Shown here in pieces: positions 47,440 through 57,711 of a stretch of DNA of 64,000 bases. The position numbers and the translations under genes are program-made. The number at the start of each line of letters is the position of its first letter. The first letter of the stretch is position 1. Source of the stretch: Corbicula japonica (Eukaryota > Mollusca > Bivalvia > Venerida > Cyrenidae); contig JAZAYU010000015.1 of NCBI GenBank assembly GCA_038501625.1, positions 7,958,991 to 8,022,990 on the forward strand, in the 5' to 3' direction. The notes beneath the pieces were generated by a model. It was not told the origin of the DNA, did not search any database, and saw only the letters and a list, made by a program, of their open reading frames with translations.

Positions 47440-50400
47440 TCATTGAAAACAGCAGCTATTTGTGCATATTCCTTCAAATGATGCAGCATTAGCACTGGCT
47501 CCACAGGTGCACGCAATCGTACATGGTTGTCCACTCTGAAAACAGGAACACTTTTCACTGCAGCTAAAACAGTTACACACCATGTCGTTAAGTAGCTCAG
47601 GAGCAGCTACAGGTTGGTTCATTCGGATGGGTTTCAGAAAACCTACATCCTTATCATATTCATATCCAAAGTGTTGTGGTTGTGGAAGGTCATGAAGTGC
47701 TACCACAGCGCGTCTCCAAATCCACAGCTGTAGAACGCAACGAAGGCAGTGTAAGTAAAAACTGTTCTCTGTCGGTGGAAGATTCCGTGGGTGCGTTGAC
47801 TGGAGTGCTTTTGCGCATCTTGCTTCGTTCAGAGAAACACAGTTTTTAATACCGTAAAGATCTCCGACAAATGCTGTGCATGCTTTCCTTTGTGACTGTG
47901 AAAAAACAGCCTCCTCTCCAAGATCTTTCAGTAACTGGTATTTGTTAGAATTCTGTATGAATAGTTTGTACACTTTTTTCTTTCCTTTTCCGTAAAAAGA
48001 ACTGCTTGTATCACATCCTGAAAGACAATATATGGACAGCATGATGTTTTTCTGTTCGTCAGTCAGACTATCAAACAGTTTGTGTATTGGTAAGAACCGT
48101 CTTAGGTCTGTGTGAATGCTAGTTCTGCCCGTCCACATGTATATATGCATTGCTGCGATTTTCTGGCGATGGTGCAGCAGCAACACAAAGACATCAGTAT
48201 CAGGGGTGATCACAACAATGGAATCAGATCCTCTGTCAGCTGCATACTTTGCATGCAACACAATTCTGGAATCAGCGTCTTCTTGGTTTGACTGTAACGA
48301 GGTTATTTCTTCACTGGAATCAGTGCTTATTTTAAGACAAAGTTCGCCATGTCCTCCACTAACATAGACGATGTAATTTTCAATAAGCATTACATTTTTT
48401 TAATGTAACCTGTGTAGAATTCTGCAAGTCTCTGTTTGTTTGTTCCATTGGAAAGAAAATCCTTCCAGTCCTTTGGGATCAAAAGGTCACTAGATATGTG
48501 AACGTTATTGGTTTGATTGTCTCCTCTTCTGCTTCTTGTTTCATACTTCAGGCTTTGCACTATATACTTGTCAAAAATAATGTGTACAGATGATACGCCA
48601 TTGATGGTATGTGCTTTCGCCACAATGTGTCTCACGAACATATTGGCCATATCATTGAATGTGCATTGTACATTCGGTACTGGAAGAGACTGAATGACCG
48701 CCATTGCATCAATTACAAGAGTGCCTGCTCATAAAGTTACACTTTAACATTAATCTATCCTCTGTGAAGAGACTCATCGGCACCATGGTGTTCTCAAATG
48801 AAAATACACGCTCAGGCGGAATTTTCTTGTACGCATTCACTGCCAGAAGACATTGGAACATAGTCTCTCCTCGTATTGTATCGGTCATTTGCCTGACGTT
48901 TGATTCCTTTTTAATTCTTTCATTGTCTTAATGTTACTTTTTGACATAGGGCTGAATAAATTTTTATCAGGCGGGCAAGACCCATCAGCTTTATTGACAA
49001 GTCGTTCAGTAAGGAATGTCTCTAACATTTGTGTACCTTTATCTAGGCAGCCATCCATTGATGTAGCAACCTCGTCAGTAGCTTGAACTCCTGTGGCGAA
49101 GTTAACTAATCTTCTGCAGTTTTTCTGGCATCGAAAGGATCAATGAACCCTGTCTCGAACATCGATTTCATTTTACTTGTATTTTTCTCATACTGTTCTA
49201 GTTTAGACTTGGAGGTTGAATTGTTAACATGATGTTCATCTTTAGTAGAAACAATTCTCTTGTGGAATGCCATGGAATATCTTGAGGCAATAGGACGAGA
49301 TAGAAACCATCTAGCCAGTGCATCTTCTTTCAGAGTTAAACCTATTATACCTCCTGATCCTTTGAGTGACTTGTTCTGTGTAACCTCTAATGTGTAATCA
49401 AGCCATGCATTGTTGAATGTTCCTTCTGCCAACTTTGCAGTAAACAATTCATCTAAAAACCCTTCTTCAACCTCATCAGGTAGCCTTTTCATTTGTAGAA
49501 CTTGAACTGTCATGTACTTAGCATATGCCATTCGATTAGAGGCAAATAGTAGAGGCAGGAGACTAAGTTTGGCAAACTGATGGATGCTCCAGGTTGAAGA
49601 GCGTGTAGATGATATGAACATCTTGAGAGGTACAGAAACTTTAGATAGTCATCCCACAGCTGGAATGTCGGAGAGATTTGGCGGCTTTCTCCTCGAAACT
49701 CGTTTAACAAGGGAATGATGTAAGTCGACAGCATTTCACACCAATGCTCAATTTCACCATTTGTATATCTTTCTCTGCCTGTATCCCCCCGCACTTGTGA
49801 AAATATGTTGGCTATATCGCCGCTAAGATCCTTGTGATTTTCACTACATCAAGATTCAAAATTTGAAAGCAAACAAGAATGTAGAACCTCGTCTACAAGT
49901 GTGAAGGCAACAAGTGCTCGATCAAAATCCTTTCCTGCTAGTATGTTGGAAACTGTGTTAGGTGCATATACACCTGAAACTGCAAGTTGTTTAAGTCCCG
50001 CATCTCCATACAAATGCCCGATTCCTGCAAATACAGCTATTAGCGTGTGCATTCCACCTTCTATAGGAATTACACCTTTTAGCTCATCACGTTCACACCA
50101 AACAATTTCTAAGTCCTTTGCCAACAGGCTCATATCAAAAACTTTAGGAGCATAGCTTTGACCTAAGACGTTCATGCATTCTTTCAGTCGCAAAAGCGTT
50201 GTATATACTGTGCTATAATCAGTAGGTGTAGCCATTATAATAGGGTTGTATGCAATATCAGATATATTCTGCTGCGTTTCCCAAGTACTATTTGCTTTTA
50301 ATAGATTCCACGGTGGCACAGTGTTTACCTCGTCTGAACGGTCGTCACATAATGCAGAACATCTTCCAAAATTATACAGAAATTCTTTCAATTTAGCGAG

Positions 50401-52694
50401 TTGAACTTGCTGACACTCAATAGTTCTGACTTCTTCAACAGCAACTGGTGGATCAAAGAATGGGCAAGGTCTATTTACTGGTTTCTTATATTGTGTGATG
50501 CTGCATAAACTGCCACCTGCAATATATAATATATATATATTTGTGTGACATAGAAGTTTATATTAAATATAATAACAGATTAATAATATCATTATTTTGC
50601 AATAAGTTTCTATTTTGATCAGCCATTTATAACAATATTAGTATTTTTTTTGCTTAATGAATATTTAATTATTTTATTAACCTGCCCAATTTGTTTTGCC
50701 ACTGACCGTTCTAAGGCAGTATCCCCAAAGGTTCTCTTACTTTAACTGTTTGTGGCGCTCTATTTGAATTGACATACTTATAACAAACATGCTCTTTCTC
50801 TTCCTCTCTTCTTTTTCGCTGCACGGGGAGGCTGTGTTTTGTGAGTGTGGCGATTCCTGATATGCATATATTACTCTTTATTTAATGAATACACTTAACA
50901 GTGATACTTTTTTTATAGATATTTCTATCTTGGAGAAGAATTAATTTGCATTTTTTTGTATTTACTACCAGTGATTTCGTGATTGTAACTATACAATATT
51001 TGATAAATAGAATATATTGATGTTTTTCTTTGATTTACAACAATATTATACCTGGTATAGTTTTGCAGTCAAAAGTCCTATTTCCTGTTCTTTTTAGACG
51101 TGGCATCGGTTTGTCACTGAGAACTTTAGGGGAAACAAGAATTGAAGTCATAGCGTGTGTTGTTCTCTTCCCATCAATTGTCTTTTCATTGTGGTCCCAA
51201 TTATCAGCTATGCCTACAATAAGTTTTCCGCCTTTATTCTTCGGTGCTATATTTTCAGGCACAAGTCCTCCAGACTGAGTAATGTTTTGTGTCATAATTG
51301 CATAATTTGCTGCTGAGGAGAGAAACATCCGAAGTTCTGAATACGAAACTGAATATCCCGTTGAACAAGTCCTCTACTAAATGCCTGCTACCAAAGTCAT
51401 TGTAGATATGTAAAGCTAGGCCTAGGTGCTTTGGTGATGGTATAGATGTAACTAGGTTTGTCAGATCGCAAGCTATGGCAAGACATTTCATGTCTAGGCA
51501 GTCAGAAGCGTCATTAAAATATGTGTTAATAGAAATCCAGCAAACAGCCTTATACAACAGTGGATCAACAAATTCTTTCTGTGATTGCAGAGTCATCTCT
51601 TCAACCGAATAGTATTCATTTTTCAATGGTTTTGTGTTCTTCAATAATCTTTCTCTAAGTACACCAACTGCCTTATGAACAATACTTTCTTCAGTCTCTG
51701 GCTGCAAATATATCTCGCTGTTCTCACCTGCCATTTGCTCTAATGTTTGTTCAAGTTCTTGAGCTTCTTGTAAGGCCTCTCCAAATGTTATGTCTCTTGA
51801 ACATACCAAATCTGACTTTCCCTCCTGGTTGATAAATGATAATTCTGGCCATATATTTTGTAACAGTCGCTTAAAGTACGTGCTTTTACAAGATTCTGAA
51901 ATGTCAAAACCTTCACCTTTGGATATTTCAATAAATCTTCGTTTTAGTGTTGAAAGGAGAAACACTCTTTTCTCACTCATAATTTGATTTTCATACTCGT
52001 CTTTCAATTTCAACGCTGCAGTTCTATACTTTGATGATCTCTGATCAAACAGTTTTGTGTCATTGTTATCACATGCATAATACTTTGTTAGACACCCTTT
52101 TTTCGATGGTATCGTGCTCCCACAGCAACAAGATCACCATTTGGAACACCTAATAGCGTAATCATTGTTATATCTTTCCTCTTTTCTGCCGCTTCTAAAA
52201 CTTTCGAATATACCGGTATACTCTGTGATGATTTATCAATTGATGTTTCCACCAATGACCAACTCCGACTGTACCCTTTATGGTCCGAATCTCGCTTTGG
52301 GTCACATTTTTCACAACAAATAAAGCACTAACTTCCAATCAAATTTATCATTTGATGATCTTGTTGTAAGTGCTTGTCTTATATTTTCCTTGTTTCCATT
52401 TTCTACTTCAGGTTGCTCCGAGAACAATCTACGACATGAAATCTGATAGGCTGCTTTGCAGTTTCTATAATACTCCAAGGGCGTCTTTCCATTTTCATAG
52501 TTTGATTTTTCAGCTAGTATTCGCTTGCCTATTTCGTCATTCTTAATTTTACATGAATGAAACAGCTTATCAAGTCTTGATATGTCTGGAGTTTTCACAC
52601 ATGGGGATTTCCTAGTGAATCCTTTCGAGCAAAAAATACACGTGCCACTCCCAACGTAATGTTCTCCATCATCCCTATCTGATTCTGTATCCAT
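47440..52694 (-). pseudogene. Transposase/XPG-type nuclease ORF of the Academ-like element (broken)
   Basis: It is read from ATG 52694 in several frames. The N-terminus has a zinc-finger-like CIFC and YQISCRRLF. The middle has KGEGFDISESCKSTYFKRLL, GGKLIVGIADNWDHNEKT and GSGGIIGLTLKEDALARWFL. The last frame (47440-48390, 316 aa) has NQEDADSRIVLHA (35-47), TPDTDVFVLLL (62-72) and SGCDTSS (124-130), which correspond to the acidic metal-binding motifs of XPG/FEN and PIN-like nucleases, and then CNCFSCSEKCSCFQSG with further cysteines to the stop. Breaks: frameshifts near 52310, 52100, 51340, 49620, 49090 and 48400, stops or shifts near 48960 and 48720, and TGA at 49849. An intron at 50517-51051 (CCAG|GTATAA … ATTGCAG|GTGGC) joins the frame smoothly. 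It cannot make the full protein. This family occurs widely in cnidarian and mollusc genomes. Confidence 0.65.
50684..50876 (+). mobile_element. Retroelement 3' end inside the Academ-like intron
   Basis: TTTGCCACTGACCGTTCTAA, GTTTGTGGCGCTCTATTTGA, GGGGAGGCTGTGTTTTGTGA and CGATTCCTGATATGCATATA match the 3' part of the Penelope-like element. 5'-truncated. It lies wholly in the intron, so insertion there would have left the host ORF readable. Confidence 0.7.
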
Positions 52695-52819
52695 GGTGGA
52701 TGTTCTTATATTCTAGAAAGATAAAATAAAATACATGTTATAAAATATGATGCAAACATCTTGTACCAAAAATTCCTTCTTGGGGTTATTTTCATTTTTG
52801 CAATGCAAAACATTTCACT

Positions 52820-52956
52820 TTTTTGTTAATTGTTTGTGGCTCCCTATTTGAATTGACATACTTATATCAAACATGCTCTCTTCCTCTTTTCTTTTTCGCT
52901 GCGTGGGGAGGCTGTGTTTTGTGAGTGGGCCAATTCCCGATATGCATATATTACTT
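52820..52956 (+). mobile_element. Retroelement 3' end, short copy in Academ-like 5' region
   Basis: TTTGTTAATTGTTTGTGGCT, CCCTATTTGAATTGACATAC and TTCCCGATATGCATATATTA. The last about 135 bases of the repeat, same orientation as the copy at 50.7 kb. Confidence 0.65.
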
Positions 52957-54308
52957 CTTTTAATTAAAGCCCAGCTACAATTATATCTGACCACAAGCTA
53001 TTTTCGCCGATGGACCTCGATGCACACTAGTGTTTTTACGTGTATATACAAAAACATTAGGCATGATTTTTTTACCATTTAATAGAAGCTCTTGTGAAAA
53101 GAAAATACAGTAATTATTCACTAAGATTTGTTGGAATAATTTGTAAACTATTTTTAAACAATTCTGAGGTTAAACAATTTATATCAGAAACCTATTGAAA
53201 AGGTATTTAAAAAATATGACTTTGCACAAATACCTTTCGGAAGATCTATAATGTTGAAAATAGATTCCCTCACTGTCTCAGCTTGTGATGTGTAAGTTCA
53301 AATACAGCTGTACTCTGAAATAATAAAAACTAAAATTTAAAATGCATATCAAAGCATCAATGCTTTTGAATTCGTGAATAAAGAGTTATTTCTATCTCCT
53401 AATAAATAACATAAGTTGATAGTTTTTATACAAATTAAATCACACATACTTTCAAAATTTATCAGCGTAGTATCAATTGCTCCAGAGTCGGTTACAATAG
53501 TAAGCCTGTGTTATTTATCCGATTACTATACCTATCCGAACGCTAGTCAAGTTTGAAAAAAAACTCGGGGGTAGGTCCGTTTAGTATAATATACGTATCT
53601 TTTTATGAATATCCATTTTTAAAATGAGTATTTATAAATTTCCAGATGTGATTTGTCCGCTTTCGTGCAGATTATATGTAAAAGAAATAAAAATGTTGGA
53701 GTTTTCTCACTGTTGACCATGAAACAATATCTATGTTGAATAGTTCTTTTCAACAAATTATATAACATATTTATCACAAAGAAATTGTTACTTACCCTCT
53801 AGAGAATAACCTTGGTAGTATGAATCACAAATTCCAAAAACAACTGGTAGAAAACATTCAATATTTTAACAGCATTTCTAGTATGCATACGACATTTTTC
53901 CAAGGTGGATTGTAAACTAGGGGAGATAACAAAGTAATACTAACTAACTTCTCTCCTCACAACACTGTATTGTTATGGGTTTGTTGTTGTTGTTTTTTTT
54001 CAATTTTCTTGTACTTGAACAATTAATGCTTAAACTGTCATATAATTTTGTTATTTTTTATATTTATTTCTTATATATTTAGTGAAAATATAAATTCGTA
54101 TTACAATATTTACCTAATTATCGCTTAATCAAAAAAAAAAAAAAAAAAATAAGTGAAAGATTTTAACAGTAACTAAGTCTAGGCTGAAATATTTTTACGA
54201 AAACACAATTTTCAGTCATTTTTCAATGTAGTTTGGCGATTTTCATTGATCAACGATTTAGGTACATTGGATTTATAAACAGTTTTATCAGTTTATTCGT
54301 TTTTATTA
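52957..54308. other. 5' non-coding part of the Academ-like element
   Basis: No gene recognised. It contains an A-run at 54130-54150. If the element has a promoter of its own it should be here. Confidence 0.4.
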
Positions 54309-54443
54309 TTTGGCGGCCATGTTGGACGCCATCTTGAATTTCTCTAGTTTCCAACACTTTTGAAACTGCTTACACGCATATCATAAAACTACAGACCCTA
54401 AGGAACATTTTGATATATAACACCACTTGTTATGTTTTGTAGA
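54309..54443 (-). repeat. Right TIR of the Academ-like element
   Basis: Reverse complement of the left TIR, with a few substitutions and an indel of about 8 bases near the middle (ATGATATGCGTGTAAGCAG against AAACTACATT). Confidence 0.85.
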
Positions 54444-54721
54444 CCACCTGCATGTCAGAAACGGTAGGTAGTTTGTAGCATTATTAACTACATTTGGTCT
54501 TTTCTTTTTATACACATGTAGATATTTGTAACTGTAACTAGCTCCATTATTACTTGAGGTATTATCAAGAAGGCTTTTAATTTACATAAAATTTGATTTC
54601 TTTTACATAAAATTTGAATTCTTTTGGTTGCTTGTCATTATTTAACGTTTCGTATTCTGACGTAGACGTCAAGCAACTGAGGCAGTATTCGACTATCTTT
54701 ATTACCAGGTACTTAGAATTA

Positions 54722-54723
<2 letters not shown>

Positions 54724-54762
<39 letters not shown>

Positions 54763-54787
54763 CCTCGCTCCCTCCCTCTCTCCCTCC

Positions 54788-54838
<51 letters not shown>

Positions 54839-54869
54839 ACTCTCCCTCCCTCTCTCTCTCTCTCTCTCC
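54724..54869. repeat. (CT)n microsatellite
   Basis: CT runs with CCCT variants. Both strands give open frames of Ser/Leu or Arg/Glu, which are artefacts of the repeat. Confidence 0.95.
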
Positions 54870-55129
54870 TTGGAAGAGACTTGAAGTTATTATTCAAAAT
54901 ACCTTATTTAACAACTGAAATTTGTAAATAATCAAACAAAAATATCATAATATAATGAGTTTTGAACACTTTATAAAACGGAAACAAAAAAATAGTAAAA
55001 AGAATTGCTTGCGACATATTGACCTCTGATAAAACTTTCAGGGCACAACATTGTAAACATTCCCAGATCAACGTAACATTTGACATAACTATGCACTATT
55101 TTGGAGATATGAAATGTTATGAACGTTAA

Positions 55130-55480
55130 TCGTGGCTATATATATAAGATTTATGTTTATAATTGTTAAGATAACTGCTAATAGGGCAAGATTATATTTG
55201 TCAAATAAATAGTATGTCCCTTTATAAATTTATAATGACGAATATCTTCGATCGCTGTACTTTCAACTTTTAATACATGTATATATATTTCTTACGAAAT
55301 CAAGATAATAATGTTGCAAATAATATACTGGTGAACGCGTCTTCTAACAGAGTTATGCCCATTTCCCATGCCTAAACTCAAAATTTGTTTATTCTGACAA
55401 AATGTACAGAGCCGACCTCATGTCGAACTTCGTCAAGAATGTTCGATAAAAACAGTACCAAACTTCGACAGGATATTGCT
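55130..55480. repeat. 3' flank of pseudogene C, duplicate of the B flank
   Basis: ATGTTTATAATTGTTAAGAT, GAGTTATGCCCATTT and AATGTTCGATAAAAACAGTA follow the order at 11119-11420. In C this flank runs directly into exon 2 text (KKSLS), so about 1.1 kb present in B is missing. Confidence 0.65.
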
Positions 55481-55834
55481 TAATGATTTCTTTTGCAGTT
55501 GTTTTTCCGACCATTGATTTGTAGCATGGAAAATTTTCACTTCGTCTGAGTAGAATGTATCGCCTTTAAGAATATAAGTCAGACAAGTTTCTGATATTTG
55601 CATGAATCCATCAGATTCCAACACTTCTTCCGATCTCTCTTCTGTTTAATCAGTGTTTTCGCATGTACATAAAAGAATGCGTATCTTTAATTTCTTTAAT
55701 ACATCCACGTGACAGGAAACATGTTTTTAGAGAAATTTTAAACACGTTTGATTTTGCTCTTTTGGAAAAAAGCCAATGATTTATAGCTTTTTTTTTAATT
55801 ATTTTTTATTAGGGCTGTTTGTTTCTGTAGAGCT

Positions 55835-56768
55835 TGCAACAATATTAAAGATTTCAATGGACGTAATCTTTGCATAAAAGAAAAACTTTTAAAACAGGGT
55901 TATGGGTACTGCAAATTTCGAAAAACCTTTTGCAAAAAAAGCAACATATGCATATCAGGAATCGCCAAACTCAAAAAACACAGCCTCCCCACGCAGCGAA
56001 AAAGAAGAGAGGAAGATAGAGAGAGCACATGTTTTATATATGTATGTCAATTCAAATAGGACGCCACAAACAATTAATAAACAAGAGAACCTTTGGGGAT
56101 ACCGCCTTGGAACGGTCAGTGGCAAAACAAATTGCCACTGGGGGTTTAAACCAGGTTCTAGGGTGCACCAACCTCACACTTGCCCCAACAGGTTCTCGTA
56201 TCACAAAACAAGTACAAATTGTCTTGGTGAAATAACTCCAACCCACCCATCAGCTCAACAATGTTGCATGCAAAAGCATACAAACATATAAACATAAGAA
56301 TTTAATAGCATTGCAAAGCCAAAGGGCGGGTACTCAATGATCTTTCCGAGACCAGAGCACCTGGAGTAAAATCAGCAAGAACACGATGCAAGCTTTATAA
56401 CTGATACCCAAATTGAATCAAATACAGGTGCAGTTAATAGTCAACAAAGTATTTCTCAGCCAGTACGATAATTGGTGTTTAATCCATCTAGAGTTGATCA
56501 TTATGCTTAATTCGTTGTTCGAACGACGGTGGCAGGTATTTTAGAGTTTATGAAGGTTCATAAAAGAAGATAAAAGTCTGTTGTCCCTGTCACCGTTTTC
56601 TTGCTGATTTAAATTAGTGGCTCTGGTCTGAGTATTGTCATTGAGTATCCACCTTTTTCTAGACAATGATATTAGCTTCTTATTTGTTTATGTTTATGTG
56701 CTTTTGCATGCAACATTGTCAGATGGATGAGTGGGTTGGTGCTACTTCACCAAGACAACTTAGGGAGG
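55835..56768 (+). mobile_element. Older plus-strand retroelement fragment in intron C
   Basis: 55835-55935 and 56387-56768 together match 13498-13965 (AAAGATTTCAATGGACGTAA; GCAAGCTTTATAACTGATAC; GAGTTGATCATTATGCTTAA). The two halves are separated by the 451-bp insertion at 55936-56386. In C the 3' part extends further (GGATGAGTGGGTTGGTGCTA) than in B. Confidence 0.65.
55936..56386 (-). mobile_element. 451-bp retroelement 3' end with TGCAA target duplication
   Basis: The insertion is flanked by TGCAA on both sides (55931-55935 and 56387-56391). The unoccupied site is preserved in the duplicate at 13.6 kb as CTTTTGCAAGCTTTATAAC. On the minus strand it begins ATCGTGTTCTTGCTGATTTT, runs through GGTTTAAACCCCCAGTGGCA and ends GATATGCATATGTTGCTTTTT. 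It is a 5'-truncated copy of the Penelope-like element, inserted into an older copy in the opposite orientation. Confidence 0.8.
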
Positions 56769-57711
56769 CATGGTCTTCTGCGTTTTGTTATTCCTTCACC
56801 TTTTTTAAAAATTGCATTAAACTCAATGTCGTCAGCTTTATCACTTTTTTAAGTGACATAAAAAAAAAGAAACAAAATTATACTAGATCTCGAAATATTT
56901 TTACTGTTATTTACTGTAATTAATATATATACCGTTATTTATTTAATTTAATCATAAATGCAAATTTTGAGTTATATGTAAAATTTGAAACAGGCGAAAT
57001 ATTTTCAAAAGATCTACGCTGAATTTTGCGAAATATTTTCAAAAGATGTATGTACTTGAGAGCTAGATATATCGTCTGTGCCTCGACATTATTAAGTTCC
57101 TGCTCTTTTTTCCGTCAGCCGATGGACAATATAACATAGCTCGGAACACTGGACTGCGAGCTGCAAGAATCACTGTGTGAGCCTTTATCCTGTCGTCTGC
57201 ATTTTCCACACTGTGACCTTGACACCTGAACGACACGTCAGTCCACAGCTGATTTTCGAACAGGTGAAGTAGGCTTGCACCTAATGACTGGTTCGGTGGC
57301 CAGACTGAGGAATTTGATGAAGGCTGCACGGCTACATTCTCTGTAACCAGTAAAGCAGGTTCGTTACTTGCCATGGCGTTGCTACTCTTTATACCGCTTA
57401 CTTCTTGTGTAAATTCCATGCTTAAACATTATATCGAACTGAAAATAAGAAATGAAACATGAAATACTTTTGTCGATCACCGTTATGATTTCTAAGGAAG
57501 ATGTTTTTCTCCTTAAGTTTGTTAATTTACACGATACAAATAAAAAGAATACAAACTCTAAGGTGTAAATAGGCGGTCAGATGTAGATGCTTTTTGGCGA
57601 TTTTATCTCTCAAGTTACATATGGTTTCTGTGGTTTTGTGTTTTGCATGCAATATTGTCGGGTAGTGAATGAGTTGAATAACCAAGATAATGTGTACGTG
57701 TAATAAAGTGA

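Larger units (their letters stand above)
46640..54443 (-). mobile_element. 7.8-kb Academ-like DNA transposon (decayed)
   Basis: The terminal inverted repeats are 46640-46766 and 54309-54443. Both read, from the outside in, TCTAYAAAACATAACAAGTG, TGTTATATATCAAAATG, GTGTTGGAAACT, AAGATGGCGTCCAA and TGGCCGCCAAA. One long minus-strand coding region (52694 to 47440) lies between them, with a wrecked frame and one intron. Its C-terminus has XPG/PIN-type nuclease motifs and a Cys-rich tail. A TIR element with a very long transposase-type ORF and an XPG-type nuclease is the description of the Academ superfamily; the assignment is by recall of family features. Target duplication is unclear (CCA lies near both ends). 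Two retroelement 3' ends have landed inside. Confidence 0.65.
55430..57419 (-). pseudogene. BTB-BACK-PHR pseudogene C (heavily deleted)
   Basis: Exon 1 (57063-57419) reads MEFTQEVSG, WPPNQSLGASLLHLFENQLW, TDVSFRC and KAHTVILAARSPVFRAM. It then loses frame by a one-base deletion at the GKEEQEL position, and its donor is AAGTACAT instead of AAGTAAGT. The exon 2 remnant (about 55430-55665) has lost the acceptor AG (TTTTATGTACATG) and roughly 50 codons around the BTB/BACK junction. It keeps SDGFMQISETCLTYILKGDT, FYSDEVKIFHA and QKKSLS, and then jumps to 3' flank. The PHR-like part is absent. Intron and flanks match B, so C is a degraded sister of B. Confidence 0.8.

Noticed and set aside
47440..48390. 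An intact 316-aa host nuclease gene
   Set aside because: The frame is only the last part of a longer, multiply broken ORF lying between TIRs; the ATG chosen by the frame is internal.
54577..54931. Arg/Glu-rich and Ser/Leu-rich frames on opposite strands
   Set aside because: Both are translations of the (CT)n tract.
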